A stretch of DNA of 64,000 nucleotides from Oscillospiraceae bacterium (GCA_020025575.1 JAHHRW010000008.1:1-64000); one strand, 5' to 3'; shown: positions 1-9,125, counted from the first letter of the stretch. A program made the numbers and translations. The notes: generated by a model from the sequence alone, not told the origin.

Positions 1-58
1 GGGACATCCAGCTCGGCATGGCAACATTCTGCATCGCTCCTATCAGTCTAAAAAAATA

Positions 59-102
59 CCTGAATCGGCTGCCGTGCATATGTGTATAGCAGCCGATTCA
101 GG
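59..102 (-). terminator. Intrinsic terminator, leftward
   Basis: A perfect 14-bp inverted repeat (CCTGAATCGGCTGC and its complement) encloses a 16-nt loop. On the minus strand the hairpin is followed within a few bases by seven T's (plus-strand A's at 50-56), the pattern of an intrinsic terminator for leftward transcription. No intact leftward gene lies to its right before the transposase remnant, so it probably belonged to a gene since lost, or to the transposase itself. I see nothing else recognisable from 103 to 302. Confidence 0.75.
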
Positions 103-302
103 TAAAAGAAAAAGCGAAAGAAGATAAAAAAGCAATTTATTTTGCTGAATCGCAGCCCGCAGCATGAAAGTAAACTTCCCATCCATACATCAATTATAGT
201 ATAGGCTGACGGGTGAAAACCTGCTACCACACTCATGTAAAACAAAAGTTAAATTTCCGTAAATTGCAAGTGCAAGTTGGACACCCGCACGGTAAAAAAT
301 TG

Positions 303-855
303 TTAGCTCGCCGGAACGGCGTAGATGGAATCCAGGAACGCCTCAAACAGTTCCTCCGGGGTACGGTAGCCCAGCTTCTTGCGAGGGCGTCCGTTCAGCT
401 CATCAGCGGCGGATAAGATGTACTCCGGAGAGAAAGCCTCAATGGAGAGACACAAACTCAGGCCGCTGGGCGATGTCTCTGCCGTAGGCTTTCTTGTGTT
501 CACGAACTTGCTTGATGAGCCAGCAAAAAAGGTGGGCACAGGTATGAATACGGTGCTGCCTGTTGGAGCGGTAGACTGTTTCTCCTCGCTTGGCGGAGTA
601 GCCGGGTATCCTGCCTCTGCTGCCTTTACGGGGCAGTGTACCACGCCGAAGCTCATTGCCCACAGTGGACGGTGAGCAGCCGATCTCTCTGGCAATGGCT
701 CTGTTTGAGTATCCCTGCCGTTTTAAGTGCTGAATGGCACCTCTTTCTTCTCGCTGAAGGTGTTGTCTCTTCTTGCGTCCTGCTGGTTCTGTGATATAAT
801 CTTGGCAGTCCATAGTGATTGCCATTCCTTGGCAAATGTTGTGTAGGAACTTCAT
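303..855 (-). pseudogene. IS30-family transposase remnant, core deleted
   Basis: Two pieces of an IS30-type transposase lie in different minus-strand frames. The upstream piece (from 855) carries the N-terminal helix-turn-helix region, including REERGAIQHLKRQGYSNRAI and IGCSPSTVGNELRRGT. The downstream piece, ending at 303, carries the C-terminal motif LNGRPRKKLGYRTPEELFEA typical of IS30 transposase ends. The DDE catalytic core between them is missing: the two pieces total roughly 180 codons against about 320-350 for a full protein, and the frame changes near 440. This is a dead element with an internal deletion. I could not define clean terminal inverted repeats. It directly abuts a truncated recombinase gene. 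Confidence 0.8.
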
Positions 856-895
856 TCTACCATGCTGGGAAAATCACTATGGATTTTTGTTAGGT

Positions 896-1495
896 GTCAG
901 TAGAGTCGTACTGGAATGCCGCAAGCTACTGACCGATAGCAACATTGAGCGAATCGCCGCTTCGGTATCGGCTGCCTGTGAAACAGGCCCTGATACGACT
1001 TCCATCAAACGCATCAAGGCTGCGATACAGGAAGCAGACAAGGCCATTGAAAATCTTTGGAAAGCTCTGGAGACGGGGCAGGCCGCTGATATGATCACCG
1101 AACGAATTGAAAAGCGTCAACGAGAAAAAGAGGAACTGCAAGCACAGTTGGTTATAGAGATGGGAAAGCAGGTAACACTAAGTGCGCCCCAAATTAGGGC
1201 GTACCTGAATGCACTGAAACAGGGAAATCTCAACGATGAAGAGATCAAAAGAGGTATCATCAACATCTTTCTCCGGGCGGTGTATCTGTATGACGATAGA
1301 TTTACTTTGGTTTTGAATGGCAGCGACAAGCCGATTACCATCGACGACGCCCTTTTGGATGAAATCGAGGAGGGCTTGGATGGTGGCACGACCGGATGTA
1401 ATATGTGTTCGCCGTTGGTTGCGGACGCTCCACCAGTAAATAACCGGTCAGAGTTTTATCTGGCTGGTTATTGCTATATACCACAAACCAGTTAG
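896..1495 (+). pseudogene. Large serine recombinase, C-terminal fragment
   Basis: About 200 codons match the C-terminal coiled-coil and tail region of large serine site-specific recombinases. They include a charged helical stretch (ERIEKRQREKEELQAQLV), then LKQGNLNDEEIKRGIINIFL and a beta-rich tail (AVYLYDDRFTLVLNGSDKP). The N-terminal resolvase catalytic domain and the zinc-ribbon region are absent. Recognisable sequence starts around 896-905, just right of the IS30 remnant, so the 5' part was removed by the insertion or a later deletion. The missing half is not found to the left of the IS fragment. The reading frame is open to a TAG stop, but no plausible start or ribosome binding site remains. 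It is a relic of an integrated element. Confidence 0.75.
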
Positions 1496-1610
1496 TGGTT
1501 TTCATCAGTTTCGATGGCTTGTTTTGTGTGTTTTTTCTTTACTACGAGATTGATTCTTACAATATAGAATCTATTTGGAAATGAAAATATATCTCTAAAA
1601 CAGATAATCA

Positions 1611-1636
1611 CCTCTCCGGATGCTACTCCAGAGAGG
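1611..1636. terminator. Hairpin, probable terminator
   Basis: CCTCTCCGG and CCAGAGAGG form a 9-bp stem with one mismatch. Rightward it is followed by GGAAATTTTTA, a plausible terminator for the recombinase relic. Leftward the T tract is weaker (TGATTATCTGTTTT), but the hairpin also sits right after the stop of the S-layer-homology fragment and may have ended that transcript. Confidence 0.5.
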
Positions 1637-1644
1637 GGAAATTT

Positions 1645-1800
1645 TTATACCTTATACAGGAAACAAACCATCTGCGCCCGATTACAGGGATCGTGGGGTG
1701 CGAACTTGCCGCCGCCCACACCGGCGGTGATTCCCTTGGCCTTCGCCCACTTAACGGCCTTGGCAAAGTAATCGCTTTCCTTTACATTATAGAGACTGCC
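1645..1800 (-). pseudogene. S-layer homology (SLH) domain C-terminal fragment
   Basis: Reading leftward from directly behind the aspartate kinase stop codon, 51 codons end in TAA and spell the last half of an SLH domain: YFAKAVKWAKAKGITAGVG, GGKFAPHDPCNRAQMV and CFLYKV. SLH repeats anchor proteins to secondary cell-wall polymers, and this pattern (helix, GI-T-G-G-G-F-P, then RAQ-V-FLY) is the usual C-terminal end. There is no start codon or ribosome binding site, so this is the tail of a truncated surface-protein gene. It happens to be in frame with the kinase, so read-through of the kinase stop would append it, but I infer no function for that. The deletion that joined it to lysC probably belongs to the same rearrangement as the neighbouring mobile-element debris. 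Confidence 0.65.
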
Positions 1801-3144
1801 TTATGACTTTACGACAGCATCATGCATACAGTGATCACATATTAATTTGTTGTAGATTACACGGATGGTGGCCTCAAAGTCACGGTCTGCGACACCGATG
1901 ACCATTGCCAAATCCTTCATGCCCTCATCGATGGTTCGAATATGAATGTTTGCTTCTGCCAGAGCTGCAAAGACACGGTCAGCGATGCGATCTCGTGTTC
2001 TGGTCCCCCGGCCCCCGATGGCCACAAGGGCCAGATCAGAGTCTAAGTAAATTGCATCCGGATGGATGGCAGAATGCACCTGTGACAGCACTTCAAATTC
2101 CTTGCTGTAGTAGGATTTCTGCGGCACCAAAATAGAGATGGAATCCGGGCTGGTCGGAATACTCTCGCAAGGAATTTTCTCTTTTTGCAGAATGGTCAGC
2201 ACCCGATTTTCAAAGTCCCGGATGGAATTGAAACCCGATTTACGGACACTGAGCGTACAGTAGCCCTTCTTGCCTGCAATGCCGGTAATCTCATGATTGG
2301 ACTGCTGTCCGATGCTGCTCGTGATCAGGGTACCAATGTCGTCAGGACTGTTGGTATTTTTGATGTTGATGGGAATACCCGCTTCCTTGACCGGAAAGAT
2401 GGCATCCTCATGGAGCACGCAGGCTCCCATCCGGGCCAGCTCACGGAGCTCCTTATAGGTGATGACACCGATGGAGATCGGATCATCAACAATTCTAGGA
2501 TCGGCCAGAAGGAATCCGGATACATCGGTAAAGTTTTCATAGAGCTCAGCGTTCACCGCTCTTGCAACCAGAGAACCGGTGATATCCGAACCGCCCCGAG
2601 AGAAGGTTTTCACCGTGCCATCCGGCATAGCACCATAGAAACCGGGAATCACTGCGGTATTGAGATTCCCCAGTCGCTTTTTCAGAGCTTCGTTGGTTTC
2701 CTCAGAAAGAAAATTTCCGTTTTCATCAAAGAGAACAACCTCCGCTGCATCTACAAAGGGGAACCCCAAATAGTCAGACATAATTAGTCCATTTAGATAT
2801 TCTCCCCGAGATGCAGCATAGTCTTGACCATATCCATTCTTCAGATTGGAAAAAATTTGGTCTATCTCAGAACTCAGATCCAACGCAAGCCCCAGTCCTT
2901 CCACAATCTCAAGGTACCGGCTTCGGATGCGTGATTCAATGTGGGCAGAATCTACCCCAGAGGAAATTTTCTCATAATAGGAATAGAGAAGGTCTGTAAC
3001 CTTGATATCATCTGGATCCCGTTTGCCGGGAGCAGATGGAATCACATACCGTCTGGACGGATCTGCCAGAATAATATCCTTCACTTTCCGAAACTGCAGA
3101 GCACTTGCAAGTGAACTGCCTCCAAATTTTACTGTCTTTATCAT
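1801..3144 (-). CDS. lysC: Aspartate kinase
   Basis: Phosphorylates L-aspartate to aspartyl-4-phosphate, the first step toward aspartate semialdehyde. The 447-residue protein has the amino-acid kinase signature KFGGSS near residue 7, the second substrate motif FSRGGSDITG, and C-terminal ACT-type sequence (TRTRDRIADRVFAALAE to the end), as in monofunctional clostridial aspartate kinases of this length. The start has a good AAGGAGAG ribosome binding site. It is the last gene of the polyamine operon, 79 nt after the carboxynorspermidine decarboxylase. This placement suggests a dedicated supply of aspartate semialdehyde for the carboxyspermidine route rather than only for lysine, threonine or methionine. 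That link is inference, since no aspartate semialdehyde dehydrogenase is present in the window. Confidence 0.9.
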   Translation of the reverse strand: MIKTVKFGGSSLASALQFRKVKDIILADPSRRYVIPSAPGKRDPDDIKVTDLLYSYYEKISSGVDSAHIESRIRSRYLEIVEGLGLALDLSSEIDQIFSNLKNGYGQDYAASRGEYLNGLIMSDYLGFPFVDAAEVVLFDENGNFLSEETNEALKKRLGNLNTAVIPGFYGAMPDGTVKTFSRGGSDITGSLVARAVNAELYENFTDVSGFLLADPRIVDDPISIGVITYKELRELARMGACVLHEDAIFPVKEAGIPINIKNTNSPDDIGTLITSSIGQQSNHEITGIAGKKGYCTLSVRKSGFNSIRDFENRVLTILQKEKIPCESIPTSPDSISILVPQKSYYSKEFEVLSQVHSAIHPDAIYLDSDLALVAIGGRGTRTRDRIADRVFAALAEANIHIRTIDEGMKDLAMVIGVADRDFEATIRVIYNKLICDHCMHDAVVKS

Positions 3145-3223
3145 GGAATCTCTCTCCTTTTGCAGCTCTTGAATTTAAATAAACCAGTATTGGGATGAGC
3201 ATAAAAAGAAGAGAGCGATCATA

Positions 3224-4426
3224 TCAGCCCAGTCTGCACTTAAAATCCCGATATCCGAAATCCGTAAGCTGTTTGTATGTTCCATCCGCACTTCTCGCCC
3301 AGATATTAGGCAGCGGCATTCCATTGAAGGTATTGTTTTTGCAGGTCGTGTAAATTGCCATATCACCGAATACCAGCAAATCACCAATCTGCAATTCATT
3401 GCCAAAGTAATAATCTCCGATCACATCACCGGACAGGCAAGTAGGACCTGCAAGGCGATACCGGAAAGGATGTGATGCATCCTCAGTTTCCACAGCGCCG
3501 TAAAGAGGCGGAGTATAGGGCATCTCAATCACATCTGGCATATGGCAGGCGGCGCTGCTGTCCAGGATTGCAATGTTCCAGTCCCCATTTTTCACAATGT
3601 CCAGGACACGGCTGACCAGGAAACCCGCATTGAGGGCCACAGCCTCTCCTGGCTCCAGATACACCTCTACATTCCACATTTCCTTAACATGGCCGATACA
3701 GTTGCATAGGGTCGTCAGATCATAGTCCTGGCGGGTGATATGATGGCCGCCGCCCATGTTTAGCCATTTCAGTCCAGGCAAGATGTCTCCAAATTTTTCC
3801 TCCACCGCCCGGAGTGTAATCTCCAGTGCATCAGCATTCTGCTCACACAGCGTGTGAAAATGCAGGCCGTCCAGAAGCCTCAGGGTTTCGGAATCCATTT
3901 CAGCATCCCACACTGCACGTGTTACACCCAATCTGCTGCCCGGTGCACAGGGATCATAGATATCGTGACCTTCCTGGGTGGAGCATTCTGGATTGATCCG
4001 GAGACCAAGACTCTTACCAGCTGCCAGAGGTCCAAATTTTTTCAGCTGGGCAATGGAATTGAACACAATATGATCTGCATACTGAAGAAGTTCAGAAAAC
4101 TCATCCTCCCTGTATGCGGCACAAAATACGTGGACCTCTTTCTGTCCCATTTCCTCCCGGCCCAGTCTTGTTTCATAGAGGCCGCTGGCCTCCGTACCCG
4201 CAAGATACGGCGCAAGCAGAGAATAGAAGTGGAAATTAGAGAATGCTTTCTGGGCCAAAAGAATTTTTGCTCCGGTTTTTTTTGAAACAGATGCCAATAT
4301 CTCACCATTTTTCTCCAGCTGCTTTTCGTCAATGACATACGCAGGAGAAGGGAGCGCTGCAAACAGAGCGCTGGGCTCCCCCCCTGCCAGTGGTAAAAAT
4401 GGCGGACGAAACTCTTTTTTCATCAT
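3224..4426 (-). CDS. nspC: Carboxynorspermidine/carboxyspermidine decarboxylase
   Basis: PLP-dependent fold-III decarboxylase that removes CO2 from carboxyspermidine (or carboxynorspermidine) to give spermidine (norspermidine). The 400-residue protein shows the PLP lysine in LLAQKAFSNF (about K60), the phosphate-binding loop NMGGGHHIT, the YLEPGEAV strand and the C-terminal active-site segment LAGPTCLSGDVIGDY. These are hallmarks of the NspC/CASDC branch of the alanine racemase-fold decarboxylases. It overlaps the upstream dehydrogenase gene by 4 nt (ATGA), which implies translational coupling of the two consecutive enzymes. Which triamine is made cannot be read from sequence; the putrescine-forming genes upstream favour spermidine. 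Confidence 0.92.
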   Translation of the reverse strand: MMKKEFRPPFLPLAGGEPSALFAALPSPAYVIDEKQLEKNGEILASVSKKTGAKILLAQKAFSNFHFYSLLAPYLAGTEASGLYETRLGREEMGQKEVHVFCAAYREDEFSELLQYADHIVFNSIAQLKKFGPLAAGKSLGLRINPECSTQEGHDIYDPCAPGSRLGVTRAVWDAEMDSETLRLLDGLHFHTLCEQNADALEITLRAVEEKFGDILPGLKWLNMGGGHHITRQDYDLTTLCNCIGHVKEMWNVEVYLEPGEAVALNAGFLVSRVLDIVKNGDWNIAILDSSAACHMPDVIEMPYTPPLYGAVETEDASHPFRYRLAGPTCLSGDVIGDYYFGNELQIGDLLVFGDMAIYTTCKNNTFNGMPLPNIWARSADGTYKQLTDFGYRDFKCRLG

Positions 4427-5682
4427 TTGACCAGCACAGGTGCATGGTTCTCCCGACGAGGAAGACCGTACTTGTCCAGAGCATCCAGGAAGGGATCAGG
4501 ATCGAACTCTTCCACGGTGTGGACACCGGGTGTGGTCCACTTTCCGGTGAGCATCATCAGTGCGCCGCACATGGCAGGAACACCGGTAGTGTAGCTGATA
4601 GCTTGGCTGGAGACCTCTCTATAGCACTCCTGGTGGTCACAGACGTTGTAGATGTAGTACGACTTGTCCTTACCGTCCTTCTTGCCGGTAAAAATGCAGC
4701 CGATGTTTGTCTTGCCAACGGTACGGGGACCCAGAGATGCGGGGTCAGGCAGCAAAGCCTTCAGGAACTGGATGGGAACGATCTCACGGCCTTCAAACAT
4801 GACGGGGGTGGTGGAAAGCATTCCCACATTCTCCAGACACTTCATGTGGGTCAGATAACTCTGTCCAAAGGTCATGAAGAAACGGATACGCTGAACCTCG
4901 GGAATGTTCTGGGCCAGGGACTCGATCTCCTCATGGTGCAGCAGGTACATATCCTTCTGACCAACCTGGTCGAAGTCGTACTCACGCTTGATGGTCATGG
5001 GGGGGATCTCTACCCAGTGACCGTTCTCCCAGTAGCTGCCAGGTGCAGATACTTCACGGAGATTAATCTCAGGATTGAAGTTGGTGGCGAAGGGATAGCC
5101 GTGGTCGCCGCCGTTGCAATCCAGAATATCGATGGTGTCAATGGTGTCAAACTCATGCTTCTTGGCATAGGCGCAGTAGGCCTGGGTCACGCCGGGATCA
5201 AAGCCACAGCCCAGCAGAGCGGTCAGACCAGCCTGCTCAAACTTTTCCTTGTACGCCCACTGCCAGGAATAGTCGAAGTAGGCAGAGAAACCAGCTTCCT
5301 TACAGCGTTTCTCATAGATGGCACGCCACTCGGGGTCCTCGGTATCCTCGGGCTCATAGTTGGCGGTATCCATGTAGTTGACGCCACAGGCCAAGCAGGC
5401 ATCCATGATGGTCAAATCCTGATAAGGCAGGGCGATGTTCATGACAAGATCGGGCTTGCAGCTGTTGATCAAATCAATCAGCTGATCCACGTCATCAGCG
5501 TCCACCTGAGCAGTGGTGATCACAGTTTTGGTTTTGCCCTTCAGCTCCTCGGCCAAGGCATCGCACTTGTCCTTTGTTCTGCTGGCAATGATAAGCTCAG
5601 TGAATACCTCGTCCAGCTGACAGCACTTGCGAATAGCCACATTTGCAACGCCGCCGCAGCCGATAACTAAGACTCTACTCAT
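4423..5682 (-). CDS. Carboxynorspermidine/carboxyspermidine dehydrogenase
   Basis: Saccharopine dehydrogenase-like enzyme that condenses aspartate semialdehyde with putrescine (or diaminopropane) and reduces the imine with NADPH to carboxyspermidine. The protein opens with a Rossmann loop, VLVIGCGGVANVAIRK. It then has the family segments NIALPYQDLTIMDACL, GVNYMDTANYEP and LLGCGFDPGVTQAYCAYA. I start it at the ATG at 5682 (419 aa) because GAAAAAGGAG lies just upstream. An in-frame upstream start exists at 5727 but lacks a ribosome binding site and falls inside the preceding gene. It overlaps nspC by 4 nt and follows speB by 25 nt. Confidence 0.9.
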   Translation of the reverse strand: MSRVLVIGCGGVANVAIRKCCQLDEVFTELIIASRTKDKCDALAEELKGKTKTVITTAQVDADDVDQLIDLINSCKPDLVMNIALPYQDLTIMDACLACGVNYMDTANYEPEDTEDPEWRAIYEKRCKEAGFSAYFDYSWQWAYKEKFEQAGLTALLGCGFDPGVTQAYCAYAKKHEFDTIDTIDILDCNGGDHGYPFATNFNPEINLREVSAPGSYWENGHWVEIPPMTIKREYDFDQVGQKDMYLLHHEEIESLAQNIPEVQRIRFFMTFGQSYLTHMKCLENVGMLSTTPVMFEGREIVPIQFLKALLPDPASLGPRTVGKTNIGCIFTGKKDGKDKSYYIYNVCDHQECYREVSSQAISYTTGVPAMCGALMMLTGKWTTPGVHTVEEFDPDPFLDALDKYGLPRRENHAPVLVK

Positions 5683-5707
5683 TTTTGTTTCTCCTTTTTC
5701 AATCAAT

Positions 5708-6565
5708 TTATGAATTTTCCAGTGCAAGGATCAGTTCTCGCAGGACTTTACAGGCAGTCGCCGTGGACATACCGCTGGCATCCAGCATGGGCGCCAGCTC
5801 ATTGACATCCGCTGCAACAACATTGGCCTGGCAGACCGTGAAAATAGCCTGAATGAGCTGTAAAAAGGTAACACCGCCAGCTTCCGGGGTGCCGGTGCCG
5901 GGAAATACAGAACAGTCCAGACAATCTAGATCAATGGTGAAATACACAGGGGTGTGATTTTTCTTCAGCTTGTCCACCACTTCCTGAAGTCCGTCAAAGG
6001 TGAACTTATGCATATCCGTGTGATCCTCTGCAAACCGGAACTCCTCCCGGTCACCGCTGCGGATACAGAACTGATGAATCCTTCCATCTCCCAGCAAGTC
6101 GTGGCAGCGGCGCAGAACACAGGCATGACTGAGCCGAGCGCCAAGATAATCCTCACGGAGATCCGCATGGGCGTCGAAATGAATGATGTGCAAATCTGGG
6201 TATTGTTCCAGTACCGCCCGGACAGAGCCCAATGTCACCAGATGCTCGCCGCCAAGGAGCAGGGGGAATTTCCCATCCTTCAGGATTTCCCGGGAGTGGG
6301 CCTCAATGTCAGCCAAAGCGGCCTCTGCACTGCCAAAGCACAGCTCCAAGTCACCACTGTCAAAGACAGAGTAATCCGTGAGATCCAGATTCTGATAGGG
6401 GCTGTAAGTTTCCAGTCCAAAACTCTCATGTCGCATGGCCGCAGAGCCAAATCTGGCTCCGGGGCGGAAACTTGTCGTTGAATCAAAGGGAGCACCGAAC
6501 AGCACGATTCTGGAATCTTCATAGCTGCCGTCGCAGCCGATAAAGGTCTCGATGTTCGATTTCAT
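5708..6565 (-). CDS. speB: Agmatinase
   Basis: Ureohydrolase that splits agmatine into putrescine and urea. All binuclear manganese motifs of the arginase/agmatinase family are visible in the 285-residue protein: LLLGGEHLVT, HFDAHADLREDY, and the double-aspartate strand FTIDLDCLD followed by GTGTPEAGG. It overlaps speE by 4 nt. Together with speA it gives the direct arginine-agmatine-putrescine route. Agmatinase fits better than arginase, formimidoylglutamase or guanidinobutyrase because of the adjacent arginine decarboxylase-type gene. Confidence 0.9.
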   Translation of the reverse strand: MKSNIETFIGCDGSYEDSRIVLFGAPFDSTTSFRPGARFGSAAMRHESFGLETYSPYQNLDLTDYSVFDSGDLELCFGSAEAALADIEAHSREILKDGKFPLLLGGEHLVTLGSVRAVLEQYPDLHIIHFDAHADLREDYLGARLSHACVLRRCHDLLGDGRIHQFCIRSGDREEFRFAEDHTDMHKFTFDGLQEVVDKLKKNHTPVYFTIDLDCLDCSVFPGTGTPEAGGVTFLQLIQAIFTVCQANVVAADVNELAPMLDASGMSTATACKVLRELILALENS

Positions 6566-7416
6566 TTCTCTACCTCCTGTAACATTGTCTCCAGAAATGC
6601 AGGCAGATAAAAGGCACCTATATGGAGCTTAGGGGTGTAGTAATCTGTTTTGAAATGGTGCTCCAGCCAGCGGCTGGCATCTAGATCGTCGATGGGGTGA
6701 TACTTCTTGCTGGCAAAGCCAAAGAGCCAGTAGCCCGCGGCATAGGTTGGGATATGTGCCTGGTAGACTCGGCTGATGGGGAAGGTAGATGCGATGCGCT
6801 GGTGGCTTCTCTGCATGGCATCTGCATCGTGGCTGAAAAAGGGGCTTCCCTGCTGATTGACCATGATTCCGTCATCCTTCAGGGCGTTGTAGCAGATTCC
6901 ATAGAACTCTCGGGTGAAATACCCCTCGTTAGGACCGAAGGGATCATTGGAGTCTACGATAATCAGGTCGTACTGGTTGGTACACCGGCGGATGAACCGC
7001 AGAGCATTGTCATAGAAAATGTGGACCCGGCTGTCGTTTAACCGGCTGGCATTTTCCGGAAGATACGCCTGACAGGCAGAGACAACCGCGGGGTCCATCT
7101 CCACCAGGTCAATCCGTTCTACCTGGGGATACCGGGTAAGCTCTTTCACGACGCCGCCGTCACCGGCTCCAATAACCAGAATGTCCCGTATATTGGGGTG
7201 TACTGCCATGGGCACATGGGTAATCATCTCATCGTAGATGAACTCGTCCCGCTCTGTCAGCATAACTGCGCCATCCAGTACCAGCACCCTGCCAAATTCC
7301 GGCGTTTCAAAAATGTCGATCTGCTGGTAGTCGCTCTTTTGAGAAAACAGATGCCGGTCAACCCGAATCCCATGTCGAACATCCGGGGTGTGAAATTCGT
7401 CAAACCATAACTCCAT
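6562..7416 (-). CDS. speE: Polyamine aminopropyltransferase (spermidine synthase)
   Basis: Family enzymes transfer an aminopropyl group from decarboxylated S-adenosylmethionine to putrescine. The 284-residue protein has the N-terminal beta domain, the gate segment LVLDGAVMLTERDEF, the DEMITHVP motif, the nucleotide-binding loop LVIGAGDGGVVKEL, the acidic strand RIDLVEMDPAVV and the catalytic loop IIVDSNDPFGPNEG, where the usual D-S-(T/S)-D-P pattern is DSNDP. It overlaps speA by 1 nt and speB by 4 nt. No AdoMet decarboxylase (speD) occurs in the window, and the operon also encodes the AdoMet-independent carboxyspermidine route. Its true donor and product are therefore an open question. Confidence 0.88.
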   Translation of the reverse strand: MELWFDEFHTPDVRHGIRVDRHLFSQKSDYQQIDIFETPEFGRVLVLDGAVMLTERDEFIYDEMITHVPMAVHPNIRDILVIGAGDGGVVKELTRYPQVERIDLVEMDPAVVSACQAYLPENASRLNDSRVHIFYDNALRFIRRCTNQYDLIIVDSNDPFGPNEGYFTREFYGICYNALKDDGIMVNQQGSPFFSHDADAMQRSHQRIASTFPISRVYQAHIPTYAAGYWLFGFASKKYHPIDDLDASRWLEHHFKTDYYTPKLHIGAFYLPAFLETMLQEVEK

Positions 7417-8888
7417 CAGAAGTCCTCCTTGGTAAGAACATTCAGGTGCAGAATATCCGGGTCCTCAGGACCGGTCATCGAGCACCCCTTTTGCTTGGCG
7501 TAGCGGATGTAATCCAGAACTTCCCGAGTGATTCGCTCACCGGGGGCCAGAATGGGGATTCCGGGGGGATAGCACATGACAAACTCACTGCAAACCATTC
7601 CCTCGGTCTGCTCGATGGGGACACTCTTTTTGTCAGCGTAGAACGCCTCCTGGGGACTGGCCACCACCACCGGATCGATATACTCCTGATTCAGAAGTCC
7701 GGCAGGATCCTTGTGGAACCTGCGGCGGATCTCTGCCAGGGCACTGACCAAACGCTCAAGCTCCTGGGGACGGTCACCAATGGACAGATATGCCAGGAAG
7801 TTGCCAATGTCTCCGAATTCGATCTGAATATCATATTCATCCCGAAGAATATCATAAACCTCGATACCCGCAAGACCAATGTCCCGGGTGTGAACACTGA
7901 GCTTGGTAGCATCAAATGCAAACACGGAATCTCCGTTTACAAGCTCGTTACCGAAGGCATAGTAACCCCCAATCGCATTGATCTCACTTCTGGCGTACTC
8001 AGCCATTTCCACGACCTTGCCAAATACCTCTCTGCCCCTCTGGACCAGATTCCGTCGGCTGATATCCAGGCTGGACATGAGCAGGTAGCTGCCAGAGGTG
8101 GTCTGGGTCAAGTTGATGATCTGGCGCACATAGCCCGGATTCATTCTTGGTCCCACCAGCAGCAGACTGGACTGTGTCAGGCTGCCGCCGCTTTTGTGCA
8201 TGGAGACTGCGGCCATATCGGCACCGGCAGCCATGGCAGACACCGGCATGTTGGCACCAAAATAAAAGTGGGTACCATGGGCCTCATCTGCCAGGCAGTA
8301 CATACCGGCATCGTGAGCCATCTTGACAATGGCACGAAGGTCACTGCAAATGCCATAGTATGTAGGATTGTTGACAAGCACAGCCACGGCATCCGGGTTC
8401 TGCTGGATGGCCTTTGCTACCTGCTCCCGCTTCATACCGAGAGAGATGCCTAGGCTGGGGTCAACGTCGGGATTGACATATACAGGGATTGCACCGCACA
8501 GGACCAATGCGTTGATCACGCTGCGGTGGACATTCCGGGGCAGAATGATCTTGTCGCCCCGCTTGCAGGTGGACAGGACCATAGTCTGGACGGAGCTTGT
8601 GGTACCCCCAACCATAAGAAAAGCATCTGCCGCACCAAAGGCATCTGCCGCTAACATCTCTGCTTCCCGAATCACCGAAACGGGATGGCAGAGATTATCC
8701 AGGGGTTTCATGCTGTTGACATCTACACTAACACACTGCTGACCAAGAAATGCAGCCAGCTCCGGATTGCCACGGCCATGCTTATGACCGGGAACATCAA
8801 AGGGGACCACTCGCATGTGGCGAAATTGTTCCAAGGCCTCATAGATTGGAGCCCTTGACTGGTCTAATTTTTCTTTACTGACATTCAT
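7416..8888 (-). CDS. speA: Arginine decarboxylase, Orn/Lys/Arg decarboxylase family (fold I)
   Basis: PLP-dependent aminotransferase-fold decarboxylase, most likely converting arginine to agmatine. Visible are the DVPGHKHGRGNPEL start of the Orn/Lys/Arg major domain, the GGTTSSVQ cofactor loop, NPTYYGICSDL, the aspartate in LADEAHGTH and the PLP lysine in VSMHKSGGSLTQSS (about residue 232). At 490 residues it matches the short Bacillus SpeA/YaaO-type enzymes. I start it at the ATG at 8888, preceded by AGAAGGA; a TTG six codons upstream has no ribosome binding site. It is the first gene of the polyamine operon and is preceded by a terminator-like hairpin. Lysine or ornithine as substrate cannot be excluded, but the agmatinase two genes on argues for arginine. 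Confidence 0.88.
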   Translation of the reverse strand: MNVSKEKLDQSRAPIYEALEQFRHMRVVPFDVPGHKHGRGNPELAAFLGQQCVSVDVNSMKPLDNLCHPVSVIREAEMLAADAFGAADAFLMVGGTTSSVQTMVLSTCKRGDKIILPRNVHRSVINALVLCGAIPVYVNPDVDPSLGISLGMKREQVAKAIQQNPDAVAVLVNNPTYYGICSDLRAIVKMAHDAGMYCLADEAHGTHFYFGANMPVSAMAAGADMAAVSMHKSGGSLTQSSLLLVGPRMNPGYVRQIINLTQTTSGSYLLMSSLDISRRNLVQRGREVFGKVVEMAEYARSEINAIGGYYAFGNELVNGDSVFAFDATKLSVHTRDIGLAGIEVYDILRDEYDIQIEFGDIGNFLAYLSIGDRPQELERLVSALAEIRRRFHKDPAGLLNQEYIDPVVVASPQEAFYADKKSVPIEQTEGMVCSEFVMCYPPGIPILAPGERITREVLDYIRYAKQKGCSMTGPEDPDILHLNVLTKEDF

Positions 8889-8923
8889 TGTTTGTCCTTC
8901 TCTCAAAGCATTTGAAAAAACAA

Positions 8924-8955
8924 AAGTGGTATGCTATCAGGGCAGCATACCACTT
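8924..8955 (-). terminator. Terminator/attenuator hairpin in front of speA
   Basis: A perfect 12-bp stem (AAGTGGTATGCT and complement) with an 8-nt loop is followed on the minus strand by TTGTTTTTTC. This is a textbook intrinsic terminator placed only about 35 nt before the speA start and downstream of a strong promoter. Either it ends an independent small RNA and lets limited read-through reach the operon, or it is a regulated attenuator. I did not find a clear alternative antiterminator helix by eye. Confidence 0.8.
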
Positions 8956-9125
8956 GGAAAATATGAATACACTAATACATTCACAACGAATATACATAAA
9001 TCCCACAGGGTAAAGACCGACAGGATACATACAATTTGCAAATATGTCATTAGGTTTCAATCACAATGGATCAGAGTCTATATAGCAATAATTACTTTTA
9101 CTACTCTTATTGACCATTTCACAAG

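Noticed and set aside
4390..5670. A 426-codon reading frame antisense to the carboxyspermidine dehydrogenase
   Set aside because: Antisense shadow; the opposite strand carries the conserved enzyme with ribosome binding site and operon context.
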